NCBI GenBank assembly: GCA_025370845.1
Contig: JAMXFF010000034.1
Span: 18,668 to 82,667 of the forward strand
DNA length: 64,000 nucleotides
From: Laspinema palackyanum D2a
GTDB taxonomy: Bacteria > Cyanobacteriota > Cyanobacteriia > Cyanobacteriales > Laspinemataceae
Reading direction: 5' to 3'
How positions within the stretch are numbered: position 1 is the first letter of the stretch; every line of letters starts with the position of its first letter. The translations under genes and the position numbers were made by a program. A model generated the notes under the pieces. It did not search any database and was not told where the DNA came from. It saw only the letters and a list, made by a program, of their open reading frames with translations. Shown piece by piece: positions 1-10,046 of the stretch.

Positions 1-1320
1 TCCGAGGGTGGGGACCGGGGGTTGTTTGCCAATGATTAATTCAATTTCTGGGATGACTTCCACAATCACTTGACCATTCACCCCTAAAGCGGTTAATAGT
101 TTTTCCTGCCATTGCTTGAGTTGAGCTTCGCTTTCGGTTAAGAGGTGTTTAATTAATTGCTGTAGCGATCGCACCAAAGCACTATAGGGAATATTCCGCT
201 GATATTGGTCAAATTTCCCGGAAATAAAATAGCCCCGATGAGCGGTAATCGGTTTGTAGAGTTCTTGCACCAAAGCGGATTTACCAATTCCAGAATATCC
301 CGCAATCAGCATCAATTGACCTCGTTTCCGGGTGCGTTCAAAAGCCCCAATTAAGGTTTTAATCTCTACCTCTCTACCATAGAGTTTTTGAGGCAGTTGA
401 AACTTATCAGAAATATCCTGAAGCGCAATCTGGAAAGGAGAAATTCCGCCACGGTTCTGGAGTTGCTGTAAACAAAATTCTAAATCTGCTTTTAATCCAT
501 AAGCATTTTGATAGCGTTCTTCCCCGGTTTTTGCCATCAATTTCAGGATAATTTCTGAAAGAACGGGCGGAATCCTCTCGATTCCCCCTTCCAAAAATTT
601 CCTTTCTGCATCAAAGTTTTCAACCCGCAGATGAGGGGGAATGGGCTGTTTGGCAATATGACAGTGGATTAATTCTAAAGGGTCGGTACTTTCAAAGGGT
701 AAGCGATAAGTCAGCAGTTCATAAAAGGTAACTCCCAAGGAATAAAAGTCACTGCGATAGTCCACACAGCGATTCATTCTGCCGGTTTGTTCCGGAGATA
801 AATAGGCGAGAGTTCCTTCCAGACTATTAGGATTGTTGAGTCCAGTATTTTTCCGGTTTAATTGAGTAGAAATTCCGAAATCAATAATTTTAATCTGTCC
901 TGTTGTGGGGTTAAAAACAATATTACTGGGATTAATATCTTTGTGAATAATATTGGCAGCGTGAATCTGGGCCAGGGCCTCGGTGGTTGCTATCGCAATT
1001 TGCAGAAATTCGGCTAAGGTAAATTGGCGATGCTGCATCCAATAGCTTAAAGATTCCCCACCGAAATCCTCGATAAACATGACGAGGCGATTTTGATATT
1101 TTTGCAAATCATAAACTTGAACCACTCCCGGCACGTCGAGAGATTTAGTAATTTCATATTCTGTGCGATAGCGAATCAGTTCTTGAGGGGTGGGATAATT
1201 TTCTTTTAGTAATTTGAGGATAATGGATTGATTATCTTGTTCGCGAATCCCTCGATATAAGAGGGAGTTAGAACTTTCATAGATTTGCACTTGAACGGCA
1301 ACACCAGGAAGAGTCAGCAT
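1..1320 (-). CDS. Ser/Thr kinase-AAA ATPase multidomain sensor, 3' part beyond window
   Basis: Partial gene: 440 codons run open from the ATG at 1320 down to base 1, so the C-terminus lies outside the window. The visible part holds a protein kinase domain at about residues 8-275, with the catalytic HKDINPSN loop, the DFG in IIDFGIS and a GTLAYLSPEQTGRMNR activation segment. An AAA/STAND-type ATPase follows, with the P-loop GYSGIGKSAL near residue 340. The order matches the next gene downstream (1863-7586), and the sequences are clearly alike throughout. In this cyanobacterial family the missing part normally holds TPR-like repeats, GAF and often a histidine kinase or cyclase. Which output domain this copy carries cannot be seen. 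It probably acts as a cytoplasmic signalling protein; the ligand is unknown. Confidence 0.9.
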   Translation of the reverse strand, partial: MLTLPGVAVQVQIYESSNSLLYRGIREQDNQSIILKLLKENYPTPQELIRYRTEYEITKSLDVPGVVQVYDLQKYQNRLVMFIEDFGGESLSYWMQHRQFTLAEFLQIAIATTEALAQIHAANIIHKDINPSNIVFNPTTGQIKIIDFGISTQLNRKNTGLNNPNSLEGTLAYLSPEQTGRMNRCVDYRSDFYSLGVTFYELLTYRLPFESTDPLELIHCHIAKQPIPPHLRVENFDAERKFLEGGIERIPPVLSEIILKLMAKTGEERYQNAYGLKADLEFCLQQLQNRGGISPFQIALQDISDKFQLPQKLYGREVEIKTLIGAFERTRKRGQLMLIAGYSGIGKSALVQELYKPITAHRGYFISGKFDQYQRNIPYSALVRSLQQLIKHLLTESEAQLKQWQEKLLTALGVNGQVIVEVIPEIELIIGKQPPVPTLG

Positions 1321-1862
1321 AATTACAGGGTCGCTAGAACGCTATGAAATTTGACGTAATGCCGGGGAGATCGCCAGTCGAACCCCATCAACATCACAAC
1401 GGGGCTAAAATGGGCCAACGTACAATTCCGAACCAACCGTCCCCTATGGTGACCGTGGGTCCAAGCAAAAAACTGTCTTCAATATCAGTCTTAAGGTAGA
1501 TGCAGATTAAGCAATAAACTGAAACGAATAAACCCCTAACATGAAATTAGGGTCACCCCTTACGCTTTCTCTGAGGGAGAGGCAATTCAGATACTGACCC
1601 AACTCAGGAGAGGAATATCAACAAACCGGAACCTTAAAATCAAGGCCCCTCATGAACCCCTCTGGAATTAATAGTTTGAGTTTAATTTTGTCGCCTCCCT
1701 CAACGAAGGCAAGTGCTTCTAGGATAGCTTATTTGTTAAAGGAATTTTGAGGCGATCGCCCCTTGAATCTGGTGTCCTTATCCCGATTTCCCTGCCACCG
1801 ATTCTCTGGGGTTGGGACTTCCACCAGTCCGCCTTTTCTCCAAGGACCCCAACTCGACCCCT
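1321..1862. other. intergenic region between the two giant kinase genes
   Basis: About 540 bases separate the start of the window-edge kinase gene from the stop of its paralogue. I see no convincing coding frame, RNA gene or strong terminator. A HIP1-like GGCGATCGCC lies near 1751. The promoter of the first kinase gene should lie here, since both genes read leftward, but I cannot place it confidently. Confidence 0.5.
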
Positions 1863-4800
1863 TCAGGGATGATGCTGCCGTTGAGCGCGATCGCCATAAA
1901 TCTGCGCCACGCGATCGCCACGATTCTGCTGTACACAGTCCCCAAACAACTGCGCCGCCTCCAAAAAATTCCCCGCATCATACAAAGATAATGCTTCTGT
2001 AAATAGACCTAAAGTCGCTAATTTTCCCGCTTTCATCTCCTCAGAGTCCGCATCAAACACCTCATAAACTGTCACCGCTTCTGATTTTCCTTTCACCTTC
2101 ACTTTCTCAATTCGGCGGATGGCATAACTTTCCCGCAGCGTTAATCGAGCATAAGTTTGATCCGTAATTAACAGCGCCACTCCATAATTTTTCGTCAATC
2201 CTTCCACCCGAGAGGCTAAATTTACCGCATCACTAATCACCGTCCCATCCATGCGATTTTGCCCTCCTACTGTTCCCAACATTAATAATCCCGTATTAAT
2301 GCCAATCCCATTTTTAATCGGGGAGAAACCCTGTGGAATCCGATGTTGATTGTAATCCCCCAAACGATGCAACATCGAAATGGCTGCCTTCACAGCATTA
2401 TCAGCTTCCCCGCTAAACAAGGCCATAATTGCATCGCCAATATATTTATCAATAAATCCCGAATGTTCTGTAATCGCCGGTTCCATTCGCGACAAATAGG
2501 CATTAATAAATTTAAAATTATCCTCCGGGGTCATACTTTCACTCAGGGTGGTAAAGTCCCGAATATCAGAAAATAGCACCGACATCTCCAACTGTACCTG
2601 ATCTCCCAATTCCACATCCACAATACTGGACTTTTCTAAAAATTGGAGAAATTGATTGGGAACAAACCGTTCATACGCTTGATTCAGTTGAAACAGTTGA
2701 TTAGTAAACCGTTCCCGTTCCGCTTCAGCCCGCTTGCGATCGGTAATATCTTGAAATGCCGTAATCGCATAAGCAATATTCCCCTGAGAATCATAAATCG
2801 GTTGACCCACCCCTTCCACAGGGATGATTTTTCCATTTTGATGAATTTCGATATCATCAGCGATCGAGGTTTCACCCTGTAAAGCTCGTACCAGGGGTAA
2901 TTCTGTCAATATATATTCTTCTTCAGTCCCGGCTTTATAAAGTTGATAAACTTCTGGAATATCCTCCGCATTTCCATCTGTTATCACCCCCTTTCCTAAT
3001 AACTCCTGAGCAATGCGATTGACGTAGTAGGGCTTGCCAGAAGCATCCAGGATTCCCACTCCAACCGGCATCGCTTCTAAAAATTGATTCAATCGGCTTT
3101 CATTCTCCCGAACTTCTGTATAAAGTTTGGCATTTTGAATGGAAATAGCCGCTTGTCCAGAAAGGAGCTTTAAAAGTTCAACTCGCTCAGGGGTGAATGC
3201 TCCCGTTGTTAAGTTATTTTCTAAATAAACGAGACTGACGAGCTTACCCTGATTAATCAGAGGGACGCACAAAATTGATTTAGGCTGATGGGTTTTAATA
3301 TAAGTGTCACTGGTAAAATTTCCTTGTTGAGTGGCATGATTTAACACCACGGTTTCTTGAGTTCGGGCTACATAATTGACAATCGCTTCTGAAATCAAAG
3401 AACAATCGCCAACTAGCCGGGATTGTAGCACGGTTATTTGCTCATCATCAATCAGACTTTCAGCTTCAATCCGTAATTCTCCCTGATGGGATAAAATGAG
3501 GTAACCCCGTTGTGCACCGGCATTTTCGATAATAATTTTCATCAAGCTAGACAGGAGCTTATCTAGCATGATTTCTCCAGAAATGGCTTGATAGGCTTTA
3601 ATCACCGTAGCCATATCTAAATTAAACCCTGAACTCGTAGTGGTGTGGGCAGTAGTCATTTGGATAGAGGAAACTTTTCCTTGAGTCGTCGTGAGTAAGT
3701 CACCATAGTTTTCTTCTAAATGCCGTACCTTAGCTACAGCACCCCAGCGTTGATAACAATAGCGGGCTTCCTGCATATAGGCTTTAGCAATCAGTTCTTT
3801 TCCTCGGGATAAATAAAACTTAGCTGCTAGTTCATAAGCAATGGCTGCTTCATGAATGTATTCGTTTTCTTTAGCAAGGGCGATCGCTTTGTCGTAATAA
3901 TCCATTGCCTTGGCGTCTTTGCCTTGCACCCGACACAATTCCGCCTCCACCAGCCAATATTTTTGGGAATTATTCTTGGGAGCATAATTCATCCATTTTT
4001 TGATTTTTTTCTGGGTGCGGAATACCTTTCGGAGCAAGGCTTTTTTCTGAGTTAGGGAAGCCTCGGCTGCCACGCCTAAAAGGGCGAGGGAATTATAGAA
4101 ATAAAAATGAACCCCATAAAGAAAGGCTGCCACTCCGTCCAGGTACTGCTCGGCTAATTCAGCGTTAGCTACCGCATTTTCTCTTTCACTAAATAAATAA
4201 GACAGGAACAACTTAATGAAGTATAAGGAACAAATAGCAGACCGATCATTTCCGGCTTTAATTACAGGAATCATCACCTCTTCATCGAAAGCTCGACCCA
4301 TTAAAGTACCAGGATTTTCTCCCTCATCAAGCAAGTTGAGAACGGCTTGATGGAATAACCATTGCATAGGCAGGCTTATTTCTTGCCCCATTTGCTCCAT
4401 GCCCTGGGTATAGGTTGCTATTTCTGATTCCAGTTGTACCAATTCAGACCCACTCAGTAAAGCATAGCCGCAGTAGTGGAGCGCTGAATAAGTCGCAAAT
4501 TCCAAATCTCCCGTTTCCAGCCCAACTGCGTAAGCTTGCCGCAGGGGGTTCAATACTTCTTTTACCGGCGCTATCCAGTGCTGAATAAAGGCATACATGA
4601 CGAACTGAGTCCGGGATTCAACTTCTCGGGCATTTAGTTTGTAGAGTAATTGAAGGGCGAGTTGGCCGAATTGAGAACCCCCCTGAAAATCCTCAGAAGC
4701 GCTACAGAGAATCAACCCATAAACACTATAGGCATAAGCCGATTCTGACCCATTGCCCCATTTCAGGGATAAGCTGACCTGTTTAAACACAATAAGGGGC

Positions 4801-7586
4801 AGCAGCAAAGGCGCAGCCATGTAGGCGGTAGATAAAATTTTAGATAGGATCCGCATGGCGGCTTGAGAAGAAGGATCCGTCATAGGTGGCAGGTCAATAA
4901 AGCTGGCGATCGCTCGGCGTCCGATGGTCAATTTGGTTGCCAGTAGTCCCCGCAAAACATCGAGTGTGTTTGCCTGCTTAGGCAACTTGATTCCCAGCAA
5001 ATTCACCACTTCTAAGCCAATGGCGATCGCATCTTTCAAGAGTCCTTGAGCGTTATAGGCCTGAATTTGGACTTCATAAACTTTTACTTTGTCCAGCACG
5101 GTTGGAGTTTGGGATAACACCATGCTCACAAATTGCTCCATCAGCTCAAAATCGACATTGAGAGAGGCGACTTCGGCAGCTTCTTCGTACAGGGAGAGGG
5201 TGAGAGGGTAATGCTCCTGCCAGCTATTCGGAGGTAACTGTTCTATCCCTATTTGCAAATAATTCAAAGCGGGCTGATAGGCCGTGGATAGCTTCGCTTT
5301 TTTTCCGGCAATCAGGTTTAATTGGGCCAGTTCCAGTTGGCCAGAATGCTCCGCAATTAACGAAATTCCCAAATTAAATTGATTGACAATATCAAATATT
5401 TTCTCTTCTCGCTGATCCTCCGGCGTATTTTCCAGCAGTATTTCGCCAATCTTTTGATGAAACTGTGACTTCTGGGAGTCCTCAATCAAAAAATAGGCAG
5501 CTTGCTGAACCCGGTCATGAACAAATTTATAAGGTAAAGATTGAACCGAGTTTCCGGGTAAGCCCACGGATAAAAATTCTGCCTCAGCCGCCACTAAGGC
5601 GACATCTCCCATATTTCCTAAAGGAGCCAATAAATTTTCGGCAACGGCTGGATAGATCTGCTTGGTGATTTTTGCTAAATTTTTGTGAATAATTAACCCG
5701 ATATTTTCTAAACAAAACTCATTCCCAATGCAAGCGGCGATTTTTAATATTTCTTGGGTCTCTTCTGGTAGTTTTTGTATTTTACCGACCATCAGTTCCA
5801 CCACGTTATCTGTAAAATTCTGGGCTTTAATTTGCTCTAAATCCCACTGCCAACTGAGAGTTTTTACGTCAAACTCTAACAATCCTTCAGTGTAGAGAGA
5901 TTTGAGAAATTCGTTCATGAAAAAGGGATTGCCGCCCGTTTTGGCCTGGACTAACTCCCCCAGAGGCTGGACCATTTCTAGGTCACAGTTGAGGGTATTC
6001 CCAATCAATTGGGCGATGGTTTCTAAGTCCAAGGGGGCCAGAGCAATGCCCTGGACGCTCACCCCAGTTTTTGCAATTTCATCGACGGTTAACATCAGCG
6101 GATGCACCGGAGATACTTCGTTATCTCGATAGGCCCCAATTAAAAATAATCCGGCAGATGCCCCATCCATCAGCCGTTGCATTAATTTCAATGAAGCCCC
6201 ATCTGCCCATTGCAAATCATCAATAAATAAGGCTAAGGGATGGTCCGGCTGAGTAAAGACTTGGATAAAATTCTGAAAGACTAAATTAAAGCGATTCTGA
6301 GACTCGTTGGGACCGAGTTCGGGGATTTCCGATTGTTTTCTTATAATTAATTCAATTTCCGGAATCACTTCAACGATTACCTGCCCATTAACTCCTAATG
6401 CCGCTAACAGCTTGTCTCGCCATTGGTTCAGTTGGGTTTCACTTTCAGCTAACAGTTGTTTGATTAACTGTTGAAAGGCACTGACAATGGCACTATAGGG
6501 AATATTTCGCTGATATTGGTCAAACTTCCCTGAAATAAAATAACCCCGCTTCTCGGTAATGGGTTTGTAGAGTTCCTGGACTAATGCCGATTTACCAACC
6601 CCCGAATATCCAGAAATTAGCATGAGTTGACTTTGCTCAGAACTCCGGGCGAAGGCTGATAATAATGCCTCAATTTCTCCCTGTCTCCCATAAAGTTTTT
6701 GCGACAGTTGAAACTTGTCAGAAAAATCTTGACTACCCAGGGAAAATTCTGATAGACTACCGGCGTTAAACTGCCGTAAACATTCCTCTAAATCTGCTTG
6801 AAGTCCGTAGGCACTTTGATAGCGGTCTTCAGCGGTTTTAGCCATCATTTTGAGGACTATTTTAGAAAGAATTGGGGGGATTTGAGAATTGAGATGAACT
6901 GGAGAGATGGGCTGTTTGGCGATATGGCAGTGGACTAATTCTAGGGGGTCGTTTGTCTCGAAGGGCAATCGCTGGGTGAGCAGTTCATAGAAGGTGACCC
7001 CGAGGGAATAAAAGTCGGTGCGGTAATCGACGCAACGGTTCATTCTGCCGGTTTGTTCTGGGGAAAGATAGGGAAGAGTGCCTTCTAACCCGTTGGGATT
7101 TTGTAGGGTGGTATTTTCTCGGGTGAGTTGGGTAGAAATTCCAAAATCGATGATTTTAATCGGTCCCGTTGTCGGATTTAAAACGATATTACTGGGGTTA
7201 ATATCTTTGTGAATAATATTAGCCTTATGAATTTGCCCTAAGGCTTCGGTGGTGACAATGGCGATCGCAAAAAATTCTTCCAAGCTAAATGGACGCTGGT
7301 TTATCCAATGCTTTAAGGACTCTCCCCCAAAGTCTTCTAGGAACATGACCAGGGTATTTTGATAAGTCTGCAAGTCATAAACTTTGACGACCCCCGGTAG
7401 GTTCAAAGATTGGGTAATCTGATATTCGGTGCGGTAGCGGGCGAGTTCGTAGGGGGTGGGATAATTTTCTTTAAGGATTTTGAGGATAATCCTTTGCTGT
7501 TCGGACTCCCGAATTCCTCGATACACAAGGGAGTTGGCACTTTCATAAATTTGATTTTGAACGGTAATGCCAGGAATAGTTAACAT
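1863..7586 (-). CDS. Ser/Thr kinase-AAA ATPase-GAF-PAS-class III adenylate/guanylate cyclase
   Basis: A 1907-residue multidomain signalling protein. The kinase domain spans about 8-275 (HKDINPSN near 122, IDFGIS near 147, SPEQTGRMNR). The ATPase has P-loop GYSGVGKSAL near 329 and Walker B LALFIDDLQWAD near 453. A long helical TPR-like region covers about 600-1300, with GAF at about 1340-1490 and PAS at about 1500-1630. The class III cyclase is at about 1660-1850: FSDIRDFT near 1674 and KYIGDAIMALF near 1715 supply the metal-binding Asp residues, and DAVNLASR carries the transition-state Asn and Arg. Key cyclase residues look intact, so cNMP synthesis is plausible; Lys in KYIGD and Asp in SDAVN favour ATP as substrate (inference). 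The start is the only ATG giving the same N-terminus (MLTxPG) as the paralogue at 1-1320. Confidence 0.93.
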   Translation of the reverse strand: MLTIPGITVQNQIYESANSLVYRGIRESEQQRIILKILKENYPTPYELARYRTEYQITQSLNLPGVVKVYDLQTYQNTLVMFLEDFGGESLKHWINQRPFSLEEFFAIAIVTTEALGQIHKANIIHKDINPSNIVLNPTTGPIKIIDFGISTQLTRENTTLQNPNGLEGTLPYLSPEQTGRMNRCVDYRTDFYSLGVTFYELLTQRLPFETNDPLELVHCHIAKQPISPVHLNSQIPPILSKIVLKMMAKTAEDRYQSAYGLQADLEECLRQFNAGSLSEFSLGSQDFSDKFQLSQKLYGRQGEIEALLSAFARSSEQSQLMLISGYSGVGKSALVQELYKPITEKRGYFISGKFDQYQRNIPYSAIVSAFQQLIKQLLAESETQLNQWRDKLLAALGVNGQVIVEVIPEIELIIRKQSEIPELGPNESQNRFNLVFQNFIQVFTQPDHPLALFIDDLQWADGASLKLMQRLMDGASAGLFLIGAYRDNEVSPVHPLMLTVDEIAKTGVSVQGIALAPLDLETIAQLIGNTLNCDLEMVQPLGELVQAKTGGNPFFMNEFLKSLYTEGLLEFDVKTLSWQWDLEQIKAQNFTDNVVELMVGKIQKLPEETQEILKIAACIGNEFCLENIGLIIHKNLAKITKQIYPAVAENLLAPLGNMGDVALVAAEAEFLSVGLPGNSVQSLPYKFVHDRVQQAAYFLIEDSQKSQFHQKIGEILLENTPEDQREEKIFDIVNQFNLGISLIAEHSGQLELAQLNLIAGKKAKLSTAYQPALNYLQIGIEQLPPNSWQEHYPLTLSLYEEAAEVASLNVDFELMEQFVSMVLSQTPTVLDKVKVYEVQIQAYNAQGLLKDAIAIGLEVVNLLGIKLPKQANTLDVLRGLLATKLTIGRRAIASFIDLPPMTDPSSQAAMRILSKILSTAYMAAPLLLPLIVFKQVSLSLKWGNGSESAYAYSVYGLILCSASEDFQGGSQFGQLALQLLYKLNAREVESRTQFVMYAFIQHWIAPVKEVLNPLRQAYAVGLETGDLEFATYSALHYCGYALLSGSELVQLESEIATYTQGMEQMGQEISLPMQWLFHQAVLNLLDEGENPGTLMGRAFDEEVMIPVIKAGNDRSAICSLYFIKLFLSYLFSERENAVANAELAEQYLDGVAAFLYGVHFYFYNSLALLGVAAEASLTQKKALLRKVFRTQKKIKKWMNYAPKNNSQKYWLVEAELCRVQGKDAKAMDYYDKAIALAKENEYIHEAAIAYELAAKFYLSRGKELIAKAYMQEARYCYQRWGAVAKVRHLEENYGDLLTTTQGKVSSIQMTTAHTTTSSGFNLDMATVIKAYQAISGEIMLDKLLSSLMKIIIENAGAQRGYLILSHQGELRIEAESLIDDEQITVLQSRLVGDCSLISEAIVNYVARTQETVVLNHATQQGNFTSDTYIKTHQPKSILCVPLINQGKLVSLVYLENNLTTGAFTPERVELLKLLSGQAAISIQNAKLYTEVRENESRLNQFLEAMPVGVGILDASGKPYYVNRIAQELLGKGVITDGNAEDIPEVYQLYKAGTEEEYILTELPLVRALQGETSIADDIEIHQNGKIIPVEGVGQPIYDSQGNIAYAITAFQDITDRKRAEAERERFTNQLFQLNQAYERFVPNQFLQFLEKSSIVDVELGDQVQLEMSVLFSDIRDFTTLSESMTPEDNFKFINAYLSRMEPAITEHSGFIDKYIGDAIMALFSGEADNAVKAAISMLHRLGDYNQHRIPQGFSPIKNGIGINTGLLMLGTVGGQNRMDGTVISDAVNLASRVEGLTKNYGVALLITDQTYARLTLRESYAIRRIEKVKVKGKSEAVTVYEVFDADSEEMKAGKLATLGLFTEALSLYDAGNFLEAAQLFGDCVQQNRGDRVAQIYGDRAQRQHHP

Positions 7587-7975
7587 GATTAGATTTGGGT
7601 TAAAGAATAAGAGGTTGAATGAGAAGTTTCAGCTAGGAGTTGATTTCTGATGGCCGGGTTCAGCAGCGCAGTGACCTGATTTAGGTTTTAAAGTCAGTTA
7701 TTTTAAGGGTGGAAATGGTTTCAAAATAAAATTTCTAAACTGTTAAAAAATAGGGGAAAACAGCATTGGGGCCGGATCCGATAAAAAATTGGGTGAACCT
7801 CCATCGATACACCCCGATCGCATCCCGTTATCTGACTCCCATAAGAGCGATGATTATCTCCCTCTTTTGCTAGATGACAATTAAAGAACCAAAAGGGATT
7901 GATTTCTAGCATACCCGATGGCCCCCTAGTAGCAACAGTTTCAGCGGGACCACTCCCCAGGACCAGTCGCCCAAT
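7587..7975. other. intergenic region, kinase/cyclase gene to lipA
   Basis: About 390 bases upstream of the cyclase gene and downstream of lipA. A 63-codon minus frame at 7721-7912 shows no family features and I treat it as noise. I see no tRNA, riboswitch or clear terminator. Confidence 0.5.
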
Positions 7976-8887
7976 TTACCCCGCTTCCCCGGCATGATAG
8001 GAACTGCGGACTAGGGGACCCGATCGCACATGAGAAAACCCCATTTCTCGGGCGATCGCTCCTAACTCCTCAAACTCCTCCGGCGTCCAATATTTCTGCA
8101 CCGGCAAATGTTCTAACGAGGGCCGCATATACTGTCCTAAAGTCAGGCGATCGCAATCCACCGCCCTCAACTGTGCCATCGCCTCAATAATCTCATCCTG
8201 GGTTTCCCCATGTCCCAACATCAAACCCGACTTCGTAGGGATATTGGGGTCTAATTCCTTAACTATCTTCAATACCCCCAAAGAGCGCTCTAACTTCGCC
8301 CCTCGACGCACCCGCCCTTGTAACCGTTGCACCGTCTCAATATTATGGTTATAACAAGCCGGTTTTGCCGCCACGACTGTCGCAATTCTCTCCCGTTGCA
8401 ACTGTGCCAACTCCGCCCCCTGACCCCCCCAGAAATCTGCCGTCAGCACTTCTATCTGAGTTTCTGGAGTGCGATCGCGAATTTCCTTCATCGTCGCCAC
8501 AAACCATCCCGCCCCACCATCGGCCAAATCATCTCGCGCCACCGAAGTGAGCACCACATACCGCAATCCCAACAACTGCACCGCCTCCGCCACCTTTTGC
8601 GGTTCCTGCGGGTCCAACGGCATCGGCGCATGGCCCTTATCCACCTGACAGAACCCACAAGAGCGAGTACAAGTCGGACCCATCAACAAAAACGTCGCCG
8701 TCTGATTGCCATAACATTCCCCGCGATTGGGACAGCGGCCCTCTTCACAAATCGTATGGATCTGCCGTTGCTTGATAATCCGTTGCACCTGGGACAACTC
8801 ACTCGCCTTGCCAATACCTCGGCGTCGTAACCAGTCCGGCATCGCCTCAAGGTCAGTCCGGAAGGGCGTGGAAGAGTTAAGATTCAT
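7976..8887 (-). CDS. lipA: lipoyl synthase (radical SAM)
   Basis: Inserts two sulfur atoms into protein-bound octanoyl groups to make lipoyl cofactor, using S-adenosylmethionine and two 4Fe-4S clusters. With the start at 8887 (303 aa) the auxiliary-cluster cysteines are C47, C52 and C58 in [13 protein letters not shown], and the radical-SAM cysteines are C73, C77 and C80 in CTRSCGFC. The C-terminal RSSYHAG matches the family Arg-Ser-Ser-Tyr signature. The frame stays open upstream to 9037, but that extension is unlike LipA. ATG at 8908 (seven residues longer) is equally possible because neither has a clear ribosome-binding site. The gene stands alone, with no lipB next to it. Confidence 0.96.
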   Translation of the reverse strand: MNLNSSTPFRTDLEAMPDWLRRRGIGKASELSQVQRIIKQRQIHTICEEGRCPNRGECYGNQTATFLLMGPTCTRSCGFCQVDKGHAPMPLDPQEPQKVAEAVQLLGLRYVVLTSVARDDLADGGAGWFVATMKEIRDRTPETQIEVLTADFWGGQGAELAQLQRERIATVVAAKPACYNHNIETVQRLQGRVRRGAKLERSLGVLKIVKELDPNIPTKSGLMLGHGETQDEIIEAMAQLRAVDCDRLTLGQYMRPSLEHLPVQKYWTPEEFEELGAIAREMGFSHVRSGPLVRSSYHAGEAG

Positions 8888-9261
8888 AGCGTTTGTTTCA
8901 GCAGACATCGCATTAACCGGGGGAACGGGGATAAATACAGAGACATCCCAGACAGGGATTGCAGCCAGCGCCCTTATTCTACTCCAACCCCTCCCCTGAT
9001 CCGTAACCCGAAACACCTTCCCGGGATGAAATTTCAATCATCATGGGGTTTAACATAGATTCGGTTCATCCAAAAAGAGGCAAGAGATAGATCTACCCTG
9101 TCCCAAAGCCCAATACAATCAAGAAAGCTGCCCGTTTGGGGATCGGCTAGGCCCGCCGTTCGCTTTGGGCGAGGGTGCATAGGCATTCCCGGGACAGCGT
9201 TAATCCAAAAAAACTCTCTTGTTAGAATTACAGCTTTCACTCACCCCCAGAGGAGTCAGTC
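8888..9261. other. divergent intergenic region lipA / response regulator
   Basis: About 370 bases between two divergent genes, so promoters for both are expected. A minus-strand frame at 9034-9240 has no recognisable features. The only site I can point to is AGGAG at 9251-9255, which serves the GTG start at 9262. Confidence 0.5.
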
Positions 9262-9816
9262 GTGGCAAGTCACAAGATCCTAGTTATCGATGATAGTGCA
9301 GTGATCCGGCGCATGGTCAGAGATATGCTGCCTGCCGGTAACTTTGAAGTATTAGAAGCAAAAGACGGCGAGCAAGGACTCAAGCTGATCCGGGACGAAC
9401 GCCCGAACCTGATTATGTTAGACTTCCTCCTCCCCAAGGTCAGCGGTTGGGAGGTCTTTCAACAGTTGGAAAAAACGTCCAAAACCGAAGGGAAGATGAC
9501 TCCCCTGGTCTTGATGTCAGGGCGCAAGGAGGAAGTCGCCGAAAAAATTGCTGAACCCTTCGAGTATTTTGAATTTATCGAGAAGCCGTTTGAGAAGAAA
9601 TCCCTGATTGAAGCGATTAAAACTTCGATGGCGAAGGCCAAAAAATGGCCACCGACGGGTGCTGCACCCACACCCACAACGGCATCAGATTCCAATGCCA
9701 GTGCGGCAGAAATTAAGGCTCTCAAGCAGCAAATGGCTAAAATGCAGGCTGAAATTAATGCCTTAAAGAAACAGATGACTCAAGTGGTGACCTTAATCAA
9801 AACAAAGTTGAAGTAG
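9262..9816 (+). CDS. response regulator, REC domain plus C-terminal coiled coil
   Basis: A 184-residue receiver protein. The REC domain fills residues 4-123: acidic pair D10/D11 in VIDDS, phospho-acceptor D54 in MLDFLLPKVSG, switch Ser86 in LMSGR and Lys108 in IEKPF. A Thr/Pro/Ala-rich linker (about 130-147) leads to a heptad-like coiled coil (about 150-180) instead of a DNA-binding domain, so it probably signals by protein contact or oligomerisation. The start is GTG, fixed by AGGAG six bases upstream and by the REC N-terminus beginning immediately after. No histidine kinase gene is adjacent. Confidence 0.92.
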   Translation: MASHKILVIDDSAVIRRMVRDMLPAGNFEVLEAKDGEQGLKLIRDERPNLIMLDFLLPKVSGWEVFQQLEKTSKTEGKMTPLVLMSGRKEEVAEKIAEPFEYFEFIEKPFEKKSLIEAIKTSMAKAKKWPPTGAAPTPTTASDSNASAAEIKALKQQMAKMQAEINALKKQMTQVVTLIKTKLK

Positions 9817-10046
9817 TCCCCAGGCGCACCGATCGCCTCAACAACTCACCTCAATCCCACCGTCTTGTGTCTGTCTGCCTTGACGGGGAATCGGTGTGGG
9901 TTGAAGGAGGCGTTGAGTCCCCCAGGGCTCCCTAGGTCCAGATTTGGAGGGGCGATCGCGCCGTGAATGACCCTCGCAAGATTGCCGATCTCCTCCCGAT
10001 GCCCCAGAATTCTTATGTCTGAACGTTTAACAGAGAGTTGACTGAA

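Noticed and set aside
7721..7912. 63-codon minus frame upstream of the cyclase gene
   Set aside because: No conserved pattern and no ribosome-binding site; probably chance.
8888..9037. N-terminal extension of lipA
   Set aside because: The extra residues do not resemble LipA and would make the protein longer than the family; a later ATG is preferred.
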